Below the pieces are notes generated by a model. That model did no database searches and was not told the DNA's origin. It worked only from the letters and a program-made list of their open reading frames with translations. This document shows, piece by piece, positions 8,059-15,056 of a stretch of DNA of 32,623 nt. Numbering within the stretch: position 1 is the stretch's first letter; each line of letters begins with the position of its first letter. Both the position numbers and the translations under genes were made by a program. Source of the stretch: Lachnospiraceae bacterium (GTDB taxonomy: Bacteria > Bacillota > Clostridia > Lachnospirales > Lachnospiraceae); the NCBI GenBank assembly GCA_017936785.1, contig JAGBEV010000063.1, positions 1-32,623 on the forward strand, given 5' to 3'.

Positions 8059-9162
8059 ATGAAGAAAAAAATGATGTTTTCGGCTGCGGCTTTTGTCATA
8101 TTGCTGGCTGCTGTTGTTATGATAAAAAAAGTAAATACGGGAATGGAAAGGGAACTGAAGGAAGAAAGGATGGAAGATGTATCTGTTCCGCTTTCCGGAA
8201 AGTATATAGAAACGGAGAATCCTGTGGAGTTTTCCGGACGTTGGTTTCCAAAGGAAATTGATGGGGAAAACCTGATGATTACTGTTAATGACGGTGCTAT
8301 GCTATATTTTAAAGTAAAGGGAACAGATAGTGTTACTGCCGAATTTGTAGAAATATCCCAATTGGAAACACCATATTTTGCTTATATAATCGATGAAGGA
8401 GAACCTGTGCGTCAAAAAGTTACCGATGGTGTGATTCCGCTGCCGGACCAGGGTGAGCATGTGGTACAGATCGTAATAGACGGAATGACGGAACGGGAAG
8501 ATAAATGGAATGGAGAAATTGGAGTAGCTTTTGATAAAATCGATAGTAATGGTGGGAAAATAACCGGAGTTGTGCCTGAGAAAAAAAGAATCCTGTTTAT
8601 AGGGGACAGTATAACAGAAGGGGTTATGGCATTAGGAGATGTGGCGGTCAGTGATTATAACAGCGCCACAAATTCATTTCCATGGTTTACGGCAAAAGAA
8701 CTGGAAGCAGAGCCGTATTTTATCGGTTTTGGCGCTACAGGAATCGTGGAAACGGGATCTTTTAACAACTGCTCCAACATGCTGGACTATTATTCTGCAT
8801 CCCGCACTGCAGAAATACCGGAATGTGATCTGATCGTTCTCAACACGGGAACCAATGATCTGGAAGCTGACAGCAGTGTATTTGTAGAAGGATACAGGGA
8901 AGTTGTGCTGAAGCTTCATGACAGATATCCGGATGTTCAGATTGTTTGTATGATTCCCTTTACCCAGCTTCACAGGGAAGATATCTACAATGCCGTAACA
9001 GATTATCCATGGTGTTGTGTTGCAGAGACAGCAGAATGGGAGCTGACTTATACGGAGGGGTTACATCCTGACCGGGAGGGAGCCAAGAAGGCTGCAGCGT
9101 ATTTGGCGGAATACATCAGAAGGAATTTAAAGGATTTTTATATTGGTAAAAATCATGTTTAA
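8059..9162 (+). CDS. Membrane-anchored SGNH/GDSL hydrolase, CE2-like carbohydrate esterase
   Basis: A 367-residue protein with an N-terminal signal anchor (about 7-22), then a beta-sandwich-like domain (about 45-165) and an SGNH hydrolase domain. Motifs: GDSITEG with nucleophile Ser184, GFGATGI (223-229, the block II glycine), GTND (264-267) and GLHPD with His336. The residue three before this His is Glu333 rather than the usual Asp. The two-domain form recalls family CE2 deacetylases of plant or wall polysaccharides; the substrate is not provable from sequence. The start has a weak ribosome site (only TAGG) and lies 13 bases after the rpsR terminator, with no obvious promoter of its own, suggesting low expression or read-through. 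Confidence 0.85.
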   Translation: MKKKMMFSAAAFVILLAAVVMIKKVNTGMERELKEERMEDVSVPLSGKYIETENPVEFSGRWFPKEIDGENLMITVNDGAMLYFKVKGTDSVTAEFVEISQLETPYFAYIIDEGEPVRQKVTDGVIPLPDQGEHVVQIVIDGMTEREDKWNGEIGVAFDKIDSNGGKITGVVPEKKRILFIGDSITEGVMALGDVAVSDYNSATNSFPWFTAKELEAEPYFIGFGATGIVETGSFNNCSNMLDYYSASRTAEIPECDLIVLNTGTNDLEADSSVFVEGYREVVLKLHDRYPDVQIVCMIPFTQLHREDIYNAVTDYPWCCVAETAEWELTYTEGLHPDREGAKKAAAYLAEYIRRNLKDFYIGKNHV

Positions 9163-9171
9163 TGTTATAAT
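9143..9171 (+). promoter_or_regulatory. Promoter of gdpP-rplI-dnaB
   Basis: TTGGTA (9143-9148) and a perfect TATAAT (9166-9171) are spaced by 17 bases, with TGT before the -10 (extended -10). It overlaps the end of the esterase gene; start point near 9178. Confidence 0.8.
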
Positions 9172-9230
9172 AAACAATATATGGACTTTAGTTCCATGAA
9201 ATGCTTGTAATTTTAAAGAGGCAGTTAGGT

Positions 9231-11282
9231 ATGAATAGGAAATTAAAATTTAAGGGAAGGCTGCGCCTGTATTTTCAGATGCCGGTGTGGTTTGGAATTC
9301 TGTTGGCAGCAACAGATGTTGCAATCTATACGATCGATGTCAGTGCGGGCATTCTTTTGTCCGGCTTTACTTTGATATACCTGATTTCCTTTTTGTTTTT
9401 GGAGCATTTTAACAGACCTGTTATCATGAATGAGCTGGTGAGCTTTGCGACTCAGTATGGACAGATACAAAAGAAGCTTTTGCGGGATTTGGAGCTGCCT
9501 AATGCCCTGTTGGATGAAAGCGGGCGGATTATTTGGGCAAATAAAGCCTTTCAGCAGATAGCGGGACGGGAAAAACCTGAAAATAAGACTATATACAATA
9601 TCTTTTCTGCTATTACAAAGGATAAACTTCCCGGTGGGGAACAGGATGAAACAGAAATGGATTTTCAACAGAATGACAGGGATTTCCATGTCAAGATGAA
9701 GAGAATCCCTTTGGCAGAGATGGTGGAAAACAGCGATATCTTTGAGTCGGATGAAGTTTATGAGGGATGTCTGATCGCTATTTATCTCTTTGATGAGACT
9801 GCTCTTAAAATTGCCTTACGTGAAAATGATAACCAGAGCCTGGCAGTAGGATTGTTATATATTGATAACTATGAGGAAGCATTGGACAGTGTAGAAGAGG
9901 TAAGGCGCTCGTTGCTGACTGCATTGATTGAGAGAAAGGTCAATAAATATTTTGCTTCTATTGACGGAATTGTCCGTAAAATGGAAAAGGATAAATTTTT
10001 CTTTATTCTGAGAAAGCAGTCTTTAAAGACTTTGCAGGAAAATCGTTTTGATCTGTTGGAGGATGTTAAGACTGTCAATATCGGAAATGAAATGTCTGTT
10101 ACTTTGAGCATCGGTGTAGGTGTGGGCGGTCTTACATATGCCCAGAATTATGAGTATGCCAGAACCTCCATTGATCTGGCATTGGGACGAGGCGGAGATC
10201 AGGCAGTTGTCAAGACCAAGGAAGGTGTAAGTTATTACGGAGGCAAGAGCCAGCGTGTGGAAAAGAACACCCGTGTGAAGGCCCGTGTAAAGGCACATGC
10301 CCTTAAGGAGATCATAACATCCAAAGACCGGGTTATCGTTATGGGACACCGGATGACGGATGTGGACAGCTTTGGAGCTGCAGTAGGTATTTACCGTATT
10401 GCAAAGACTTTGGGAAGAAGTGCTAATATTGTTATTAATGATGTTTCAACATCCATTAAGCCTATGGTAGATCATTTTATCAGTCATGAGGATGGGGAAG
10501 AGCTGATCCTTGTGAACAGCGCTCAGGCTGTTGAGCTGGCAGGAGCAAATACCTGTCTGGTGGTGGTAGATGTAAATAAACCCAGCATTACAGAATGCCC
10601 GGAATTGTTAAAGCAGTGCCGTTCCATTGTTGTTCTGGATCATCACAGACAGAGTGAAGAGGTTATTGAAAATGCTACACTTTCTTATATTGAGTCCTAT
10701 GCATCCAGCGCCTGTGAAATGGTTACAGAGGTTATACAGTATATTGAAAGCGGACTGAAGCTAAAGAGTGCAGAGGCGGATTGCCTCTATGGCGGTATCG
10801 TCATCGATACCAATAACTTTACAAGTAAAGCAGGTGTCAGGACCTTTGAAGCAGCAGCTTATTTAAGGAGAAACGGAGCGGATGTCACAAGAGTGAGAAA
10901 GATGTTCCGTGATGATGTGCTTGACTACCGTGCAAAGGCTGCAGCAGTCAGCAAGGCAGTTATTTTTAAGGATGTATTTGCTATTTCAGCCTGTGAGCCG
11001 GGAGAGGCACAGAATCCTACGATTGTAGGCGCTCAGGCAGCAAATGAGCTTTTGAATATAACAGGAATCAAGGCGAGCTTTGTATTGACGGATTACAACC
11101 AGGTAATTTATATCAGTGCACGAAGCATAGATGAAATCAACGTACAGATCATTATGGAAAAATTAGGCGGGGGAGGTCATTTGAATGTGGCAGCCGCCCA
11201 GTTAAGGGATGTATCCCTTGAAGAAGCAACGGAGCAGTTGAAGGCAACTTTAACTGCCATGTTAGAGGAAGGAGAAATCTGA
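9231..11282 (+). CDS. gdpP: Cyclic-di-AMP phosphodiesterase GdpP (DHH/DHHA1 type)
   Basis: A membrane-bound enzyme (683 residues) that cleaves c-di-AMP to pApA, controlling potassium and wall homeostasis in Firmicutes. Two N-terminal helices (about 17-55) are followed by a PAS domain, a degenerate GGDEF domain in which the signature is lost ([11 protein letters not shown] in its place), and DHH plus DHHA1 domains. Metal-binding residues are visible at His373, Asp377 and Asp379, the DHH motif at 470-472, and GGGGH at 646-650. The frame opens at 9201, but that ATG has no ribosome site and lies near the predicted transcript start; the ATG at 9231 has GAGG nine bases upstream. rplI follows after two bases, so translation is likely coupled. 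Confidence 0.95.
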   Translation: MNRKLKFKGRLRLYFQMPVWFGILLAATDVAIYTIDVSAGILLSGFTLIYLISFLFLEHFNRPVIMNELVSFATQYGQIQKKLLRDLELPNALLDESGRIIWANKAFQQIAGREKPENKTIYNIFSAITKDKLPGGEQDETEMDFQQNDRDFHVKMKRIPLAEMVENSDIFESDEVYEGCLIAIYLFDETALKIALRENDNQSLAVGLLYIDNYEEALDSVEEVRRSLLTALIERKVNKYFASIDGIVRKMEKDKFFFILRKQSLKTLQENRFDLLEDVKTVNIGNEMSVTLSIGVGVGGLTYAQNYEYARTSIDLALGRGGDQAVVKTKEGVSYYGGKSQRVEKNTRVKARVKAHALKEIITSKDRVIVMGHRMTDVDSFGAAVGIYRIAKTLGRSANIVINDVSTSIKPMVDHFISHEDGEELILVNSAQAVELAGANTCLVVVDVNKPSITECPELLKQCRSIVVLDHHRQSEEVIENATLSYIESYASSACEMVTEVIQYIESGLKLKSAEADCLYGGIVIDTNNFTSKAGVRTFEAAAYLRRNGADVTRVRKMFRDDVLDYRAKAAAVSKAVIFKDVFAISACEPGEAQNPTIVGAQAANELLNITGIKASFVLTDYNQVIYISARSIDEINVQIIMEKLGGGGHLNVAAAQLRDVSLEEATEQLKATLTAMLEEGEI

Positions 11283-11284
11283 TC

Positions 11285-11734
11285 ATGAAGGTTATTTTAT
11301 TGGAAGATGTAAAATCTCTCGGAAAAAAGGGAGATGTTATTGACAATGTAAAGGAAGGCTATGCGAGAAACTTTATTCTGGCTAAAAAGCTGGGGGTTGA
11401 AGCAACACCTGAGAATTTGAACAACCTGAAATTAAAGAAGGCAAATGATGACAAGGTAGCAGCCCAGATCCTGCAGGAAGCAAAGGAATTTGCAAAGGAA
11501 ATGGAGGACCAGAGCGTTACTGTGAAGATGAAGGCAGGAGAAGGCGGAAAGGCATTCGGTTCTGTTTCTACCAAAGAAATTGCTACAGCATATAAAGAAC
11601 AGTACAAAAAGGAAATTGACAAGAAAAAGATCGTACTTCCGGAAGCGATCAAAAATTTCGGCACTTATGAGATAAAGGTTAAACTTCACCCTCAGGTTGC
11701 AGGAGTGTTAAGGGTTAAAGTAGAGGAAGCATAA
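11285..11734 (+). CDS. rplI: 50S ribosomal protein L9
   Basis: A 149-residue L9 of usual length with the signature N-domain ([34 protein letters not shown]), a long connecting helix and the C-domain ending [14 protein letters not shown]. It binds 23S rRNA at the base of the L1 stalk. The start is two bases after the gdpP stop, with AGGAAGGAG inside the end of gdpP. Second gene of the conserved gdpP-rplI-dnaB operon. Confidence 0.98.
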   Translation: MKVILLEDVKSLGKKGDVIDNVKEGYARNFILAKKLGVEATPENLNNLKLKKANDDKVAAQILQEAKEFAKEMEDQSVTVKMKAGEGGKAFGSVSTKEIATAYKEQYKKEIDKKKIVLPEAIKNFGTYEIKVKLHPQVAGVLRVKVEEA

Positions 11735-11776
11735 TTTTCCAAAGAGTAACAAGGGATTTAAGAGAGAGTTAGATTT

Positions 11777-13141
11777 ATGGCAGCAGAGGAACAGGTAATC
11801 AAAAGAATAATGCCTCATAGCGTGGAAGCAGAGCAGTCCGTCATAGGTTCTATGATGATTGACCGGGATGCCATCATAACGGCATCGGAAATGCTGTTGC
11901 CGGAGGATTTTTATGGCAAGCAGTTTGGAACGCTTTTTGAGGCTATTGTGGAGCTTCAGGAAAGCGATGGAGTGGTTGATATTGTAACCCTTCAGGATAA
12001 ACTTAATGAAAAAGGTGTTCCCATGGAGATCAACAATGTGGAGTATCTGGGAAATCTGGTTGCCGCAGTTCCTACATCAGCTAATATCAAGCAGTATTGC
12101 CAGATCGTGTCTGAAAAGTCTTTATTGCGGAAGCTGATCCGTTTAAATGAAGATATTGCCAACGCATGTTATATGGGCAGGGAAGATACGGATGTGATAC
12201 TGGAGGAGACGGAGAAAAAGATTTTTTCCCTGGTGCAGAAGAGAAATACAAGTGATTACATACCTATCAGGGATATTGTTATGGAGGCTATGAACAAGAT
12301 TGAAAAGGCTTCCCAGACCAGCGGTACGGTTACCGGTATTCCTACAGGATTTTTGGATCTGGATTATAAACTTGCGGGTCTGCAGCCTTCAGATTTGGTT
12401 TTGGTAGCGGCAAGACCTTCTATGGGTAAAACAGCTTTTGTGTTGAATATAGCCCAGCATGTGGCGTTTAAACAGAATCTTACTGTAGCTATCTTTAGTC
12501 TGGAGATGTCAGAGGTTCAGCTGGTGAACCGTTTGTTTTCTCTGGAGTCCAATGTGAATTCGGGAAATATCAGAACAGGTAATCTGACAGATGATGACTG
12601 GGATAAATTAATCGAGACTGCAGGAGTAGTAGGTAATTCCAATCTGATCATTGATGCAACTCCCGGTATCAGTATTTCCGAACTGAGGAGTAAGTGCAGG
12701 AAGTATAAAATGGAAAAGGATTTAAAACTGATCATTATTGACTATTTGCAGTTGATGAGCGGTAGCGGAAGATCCGCATCTGAATCCCGACAACAGGAAA
12801 TTTCAGAAATTTCCCGTTCCTTAAAGGCTTTGGCAAGGGAATTGAATGTGCCTGTAGTAGCCTTGTCCCAGCTTAGCCGTGCAGTGGAGCAGAGACCGGA
12901 TAAGCGGCCTATGCTTTCTGACCTGCGTGAATCAGGGGCAATAGAGCAGGATGCGGATGTAGTTATGTTTATTTACCGTGATGATTATTATAATAAAGAT
13001 ACTCAGGAAATGGGTGTTGCGGAAATTAACATTGCAAAGCAGAGAAACGGTCCTATCGGTGTAGTAAAATTAGCATGGCTGCCAGATTATACTAAATTTG
13101 CCAATCTGGAGCGTCAGAGCGGACATTATGATGAAGGATAG
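11777..13141 (+). CDS. dnaB: Replicative DNA helicase
   Basis: A 454-residue hexameric helicase that unwinds DNA at the replication fork. The N-terminal primase-binding domain begins at PHSVEAEQSVIGSMM; the RecA-like C-terminal domain has Walker A ARPSMGKTA (212-220), Walker B IIIDYLQLM and the late motif SDLRESGAIEQDADVVMF. No intein is inserted at the usual sites. Third gene of gdpP-rplI-dnaB (called dnaC in Bacillus), followed after 90 bases by a strong terminator. Confidence 0.98.
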   Translation: MAAEEQVIKRIMPHSVEAEQSVIGSMMIDRDAIITASEMLLPEDFYGKQFGTLFEAIVELQESDGVVDIVTLQDKLNEKGVPMEINNVEYLGNLVAAVPTSANIKQYCQIVSEKSLLRKLIRLNEDIANACYMGREDTDVILEETEKKIFSLVQKRNTSDYIPIRDIVMEAMNKIEKASQTSGTVTGIPTGFLDLDYKLAGLQPSDLVLVAARPSMGKTAFVLNIAQHVAFKQNLTVAIFSLEMSEVQLVNRLFSLESNVNSGNIRTGNLTDDDWDKLIETAGVVGNSNLIIDATPGISISELRSKCRKYKMEKDLKLIIIDYLQLMSGSGRSASESRQQEISEISRSLKALARELNVPVVALSQLSRAVEQRPDKRPMLSDLRESGAIEQDADVVMFIYRDDYYNKDTQEMGVAEINIAKQRNGPIGVVKLAWLPDYTKFANLERQSGHYDEG

Positions 13142-13232
13142 ATTAACCTTCTTTTTTCCAATTGATGTAGTTGTAGATGAGTTGGATTTCATGATTGTTT
13201 ATTATCAGATTGAATGTAATAAGTTAGTACGA

Positions 13233-13270
13233 AAAAGACCATCCATTAGTTTTTTAATGGATGGTCTTTT
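13233..13270. terminator. Bidirectional terminator between dnaB and the ferredoxin gene
   Basis: A perfect 16-pair stem (13233-13248 with 13255-13270) with a six-base loop, flanked by A residues on the left and T residues on the right, so it can stop transcripts from both converging genes. Confidence 0.92.
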
Positions 13271-13283
13271 AGTATTGTTTTAA

Positions 13284-13454
13284 TTATTCTGCTGAAATAG
13301 CACCTGTAGGGCACTGACCTGCGCAAGTACCACAATCGATACATTTGTCAGGATCGATTTCAAATTTGCCGTCTCCCATGCTGATTGCGCCAACAGGACA
13401 AGCTCCTTCGCATGCGCCACAAGCTACACAAGCGTCACCAATTTTAAATGCCAT
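13284..13454 (-). CDS. 2[4Fe-4S] ferredoxin
   Basis: A 56-residue clostridial-type ferredoxin. Two cluster motifs are complete: C-x2-C-x2-C-x3-CP at Cys9, 12, 15, 19 and at Cys38, 41, 44, 48, in a clear internal repeat (ACVACGACEGACPVGAI and KCIDCGTCAGQCPTGAI). It is a low-potential electron carrier of the cytoplasm. An AAGGAGGA site precedes the ATG. It has its own promoter 60-85 bases upstream and lies just downstream of pflA on the same strand; pyruvate formate-lyase activase needs a low-potential one-electron donor, so this ferredoxin is a plausible partner, although it could equally serve general fermentative metabolism. Confidence 0.96.
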   Translation of the reverse strand: MAFKIGDACVACGACEGACPVGAISMGDGKFEIDPDKCIDCGTCAGQCPTGAISAE

Positions 13455-13511
13455 AATCATATCCTCCTTAGAAATATAAAACTTGATAAATTATTATCAA
13501 TCCATAATGTT

Positions 13512-13540
13512 ATTCTAATACAAATATATGCAGAAAACAA
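13512..13540 (-). promoter_or_regulatory. Promoter of the ferredoxin gene
   Basis: Read on the minus strand, TTGTTT (13540-13535) and TAGAAT (13517-13512) are spaced by 17 bases. A 12-base palindrome, TTTACATGTAAA (13567-13578), lies 27 bases upstream of the -35. Confidence 0.65.
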
Positions 13541-13554
13541 GTAGCAAATATTAG

Positions 13555-13593
13555 AAAATTGTACTATTTACATGTAAAATAAGAAACAATTTT
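13555..13593 (-). terminator. AT-rich nested inverted repeat after pflA, possible terminator
   Basis: AAAATTGT (13555-13562) and ACAATTTT (13586-13593) form an outer stem around TTTACATGTAAA (13567-13578). It begins three bases after the pflA stop codon and, on the minus strand, is followed by a T-rich run. It could act as a weak terminator for pflA; the inner palindrome could instead be an operator for the ferredoxin promoter. Confidence 0.5.
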
Positions 13594-13595
13594 CG

Positions 13596-14366
13596 TCAAT
13601 TATGATGGGTGATTCCCAGCTCTGCACGGCGTTTGCGGATACCGTTTAAAATAAATTCTTTTTTCTCCGGAATCAGCTTTTTATCCATAGGCGGGACATC
13701 TGCCAGCACATAGTCAATGCCAAGCTCTTTATATTTCTTCTTTGCCATATCATGGTAAGGAAGAACATCCAGGGCTTTCAAATTTGTGAACTGACCGATA
13801 AAATATCCCAGCTTGTAAAGGGATTCCTCATCATCTGTAATGCCGGGAACTACCACATGCCTGATCCACATATCTACTTTCTTTTCATTCAGATAGGCAG
13901 CAAAGGCAAGAATGCCGTCATTAGGCTGTTTTGTCAATTCTTTATGCTTTTCAGGATCAATATGTTTGATGTCCAGCATTACCAGATCGGTTAATTCCAT
14001 CAGTTTATCAAGTTTCTTATTATATTCCGTATTATCAGGTTTATATGCAATACCGGAGGAATCAATACAGGTGTGGATTCCCCGTTCCTTGCACAAAGTG
14101 AATAATTCTGTTAAGAAATCTATCTGCATCAATGGTTCGCCGCCGGTAACAGTAATGCCGCCGCCATTAGCATAAAAAGGTTTATTCCTTTCGTATTGTT
14201 CAATGATCTCAGAAGCTTCCATGATAGTGCCGCCGGTCATAGGCCATGTGTCGGGATTGTGGCAGTAGGCACACCTCATAGGACAACCCTGCACAAATAC
14301 AACAAAACGTGTACCCGGTCCGTCAACAGTACCAAAACTTTCTAAAGAATGAATTCTTCCACTCAT
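13596..14366 (-). CDS. pflA: Pyruvate formate-lyase-activating enzyme (radical SAM)
   Basis: A 256-residue radical-SAM enzyme that abstracts a hydrogen from the glycine of the PFL radical domain, using S-adenosylmethionine and a [4Fe-4S] cluster. The PFL-activase form of the cluster motif is present, C-x3-C-x2-C at Cys28, Cys32 and Cys35 (GCPMRCAYCHNPDTW), together with the GTVDGPGTRFVVFVQG lead-in and the TVTGGEPL segment. AAAGGAAG precedes the ATG. It is on the same strand as the split pfl genes but separated from them by a terminator and served by its own promoter. Its target should be the separate 80-residue radical domain. Confidence 0.97.
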   Translation of the reverse strand: MSGRIHSLESFGTVDGPGTRFVVFVQGCPMRCAYCHNPDTWPMTGGTIMEASEIIEQYERNKPFYANGGGITVTGGEPLMQIDFLTELFTLCKERGIHTCIDSSGIAYKPDNTEYNKKLDKLMELTDLVMLDIKHIDPEKHKELTKQPNDGILAFAAYLNEKKVDMWIRHVVVPGITDDEESLYKLGYFIGQFTNLKALDVLPYHDMAKKKYKELGIDYVLADVPPMDKKLIPEKKEFILNGIRKRRAELGITHHN

Positions 14367-14434
14367 AAAATGACTTCCTTTCTTTGAATTTTATAAATTG
14401 AAGTGTATTATTCTTGTGCTGTTCGCTAACAATC

Positions 14435-14463
14435 ATTATATCATATTATCAGGGAAAGAAAAA
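14435..14463 (-). promoter_or_regulatory. Probable promoter of pflA
   Basis: On the minus strand a perfect TATAAT (14440-14435) preceded by TGA makes an extended -10 element; the -35 position (TTTTTC, 14463-14458) is poor and overlaps the T tract of the preceding terminator. Confidence 0.55.
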
Positions 14464-14490
14464 GCCTTCCGGGATTTCCCGGAAGGCTTT
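14453..14490 (-). terminator. Terminator of the split pfl operon
   Basis: A 13-pair GC-rich stem (14461-14473 with 14478-14490) closes a four-base loop. On the minus strand it is followed by TTTTTCTTT. It lies 21 bases after the stop of the glycyl-radical domain gene. Confidence 0.92.
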
Positions 14491-14511
14491 AAAAACATAC
14501 CTGAAATCGAA

Positions 14512-14754
14512 TTAGATGGATTCGTGGAATGTTCTGCTGATAACGTCTGCCTGCTGTTCAGGTGTTAATTTGATGAAGTTAACAGCATAACCGGAAACAC
14601 GGATTGTTAACTGAGGATATTTCTCCGGATTTTTCTGAGCATCAAGTAAAGTGTCTCTGTTTAAAACATTAACATTTAAGTGATGTCCGCCTTTTGTAGC
14701 ATAACCATCTAATAAGTTTACCAAGTTATCAACCTGAGCTGTATTTTCTGCCAT
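14512..14754 (-). CDS. grcA: Stand-alone glycyl-radical domain of pyruvate formate-lyase (GrcA-like)
   Basis: An 80-residue protein equivalent to the C-terminal radical domain of an ordinary PFL. It contains [34 protein letters not shown] with the radical glycine Gly55, and the ending [13 protein letters not shown]. In E. coli PFL the same region is the last ~80 residues of one 760-residue chain; E. coli also has GrcA (YfiD), a spare domain that replaces a damaged one. Here the core gene lacks this domain, so this protein is likely an obligatory subunit rather than a spare. It has its own ATG and strong AGGAGGT site. It is the last gene of the operon, 71 bases after the small Cys protein, with a hairpin in the gap. 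Confidence 0.95.
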   Translation of the reverse strand: MAENTAQVDNLVNLLDGYATKGGHHLNVNVLNRDTLLDAQKNPEKYPQLTIRVSGYAVNFIKLTPEQQADVISRTFHESI

Positions 14755-14780
14755 GATATATTACCTCCTGTTATAGTATA

Positions 14781-14803
14781 GGGGATGCACATGGGGCATC
14801 CCC
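14781..14803 (-). promoter_or_regulatory. Intergenic hairpin upstream of the glycyl-radical domain gene
   Basis: A perfect eight-pair, GC-rich stem GGGGATGC/GCATCCCC with a seven-base loop. On the minus strand it ends about 14 bases before the AGGAGG site of the radical-domain gene. No T run follows, so it is not an intrinsic terminator. It could be an mRNA-stabilising or processing element that sets the level of the radical domain relative to the core; that role is inferred. Confidence 0.6.
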
Positions 14804-14825
14804 CCGGTTTATTTTTGATTTAAGC

Positions 14826-15029
14826 TTATTCGTTTCCGTCTAAGCCTTCGTGAAGAGTAGGAACACTGCATGCAAATTGATTTTTGGAACACTCGGTGCA
14901 TCCCATAGTCTCTACGTTTTTAGAACCCTGTACCTTTTCATCAATGTCAACATTTACATGACCGATATTGTTTGCCATGCCATTATCAAGCTGTTTGATC
15001 AGGTCTTCAATCATTGCATTTTCGTCCAT
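14826..15029 (-). CDS. Small three-cysteine protein in the pfl operon, resembles part of a glycyl-radical domain
   Basis: A 67-residue protein of unknown function. The frame also allows a GTG at 15038, but AAAGGTG is spaced correctly only for the ATG at 15029. Its first half (IEDLIKQLDNGMANNIGHVNVDI) lines up with the start of the neighbouring radical domain ([23 protein letters not shown]): about 6 of 23 positions identical and 7 conservative, sharing the L-x2-LD helix and the H-x-NV strand. The [12 protein letters not shown] radical loop is absent; instead a tail carries Cys44, Cys47 and Cys54 (GCTECSKNQFAC). It lies 27 bases after the core gene and 71 before the radical-domain gene, so it is very likely cotranscribed. 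It may dock on the PFL core in place of the radical domain, or bind a metal or sense redox state; both ideas are inference. Confidence 0.85.
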   Translation of the reverse strand: MDENAMIEDLIKQLDNGMANNIGHVNVDIDEKVQGSKNVETMGCTECSKNQFACSVPTLHEGLDGNE

Positions 15030-15056
15030 AGCTTTCACCTTTCTAAATGTTATGAA

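Noticed and set aside
9201-9230. Upstream start for gdpP
   Set aside because: No ribosome site; it is only about 23 bases from the predicted transcript start. The ATG at 9231 is better placed.
14781-14803. Hairpin before the radical-domain gene as a terminator
   Set aside because: No T run follows on either strand; the sequence continues into a strong ribosome site.
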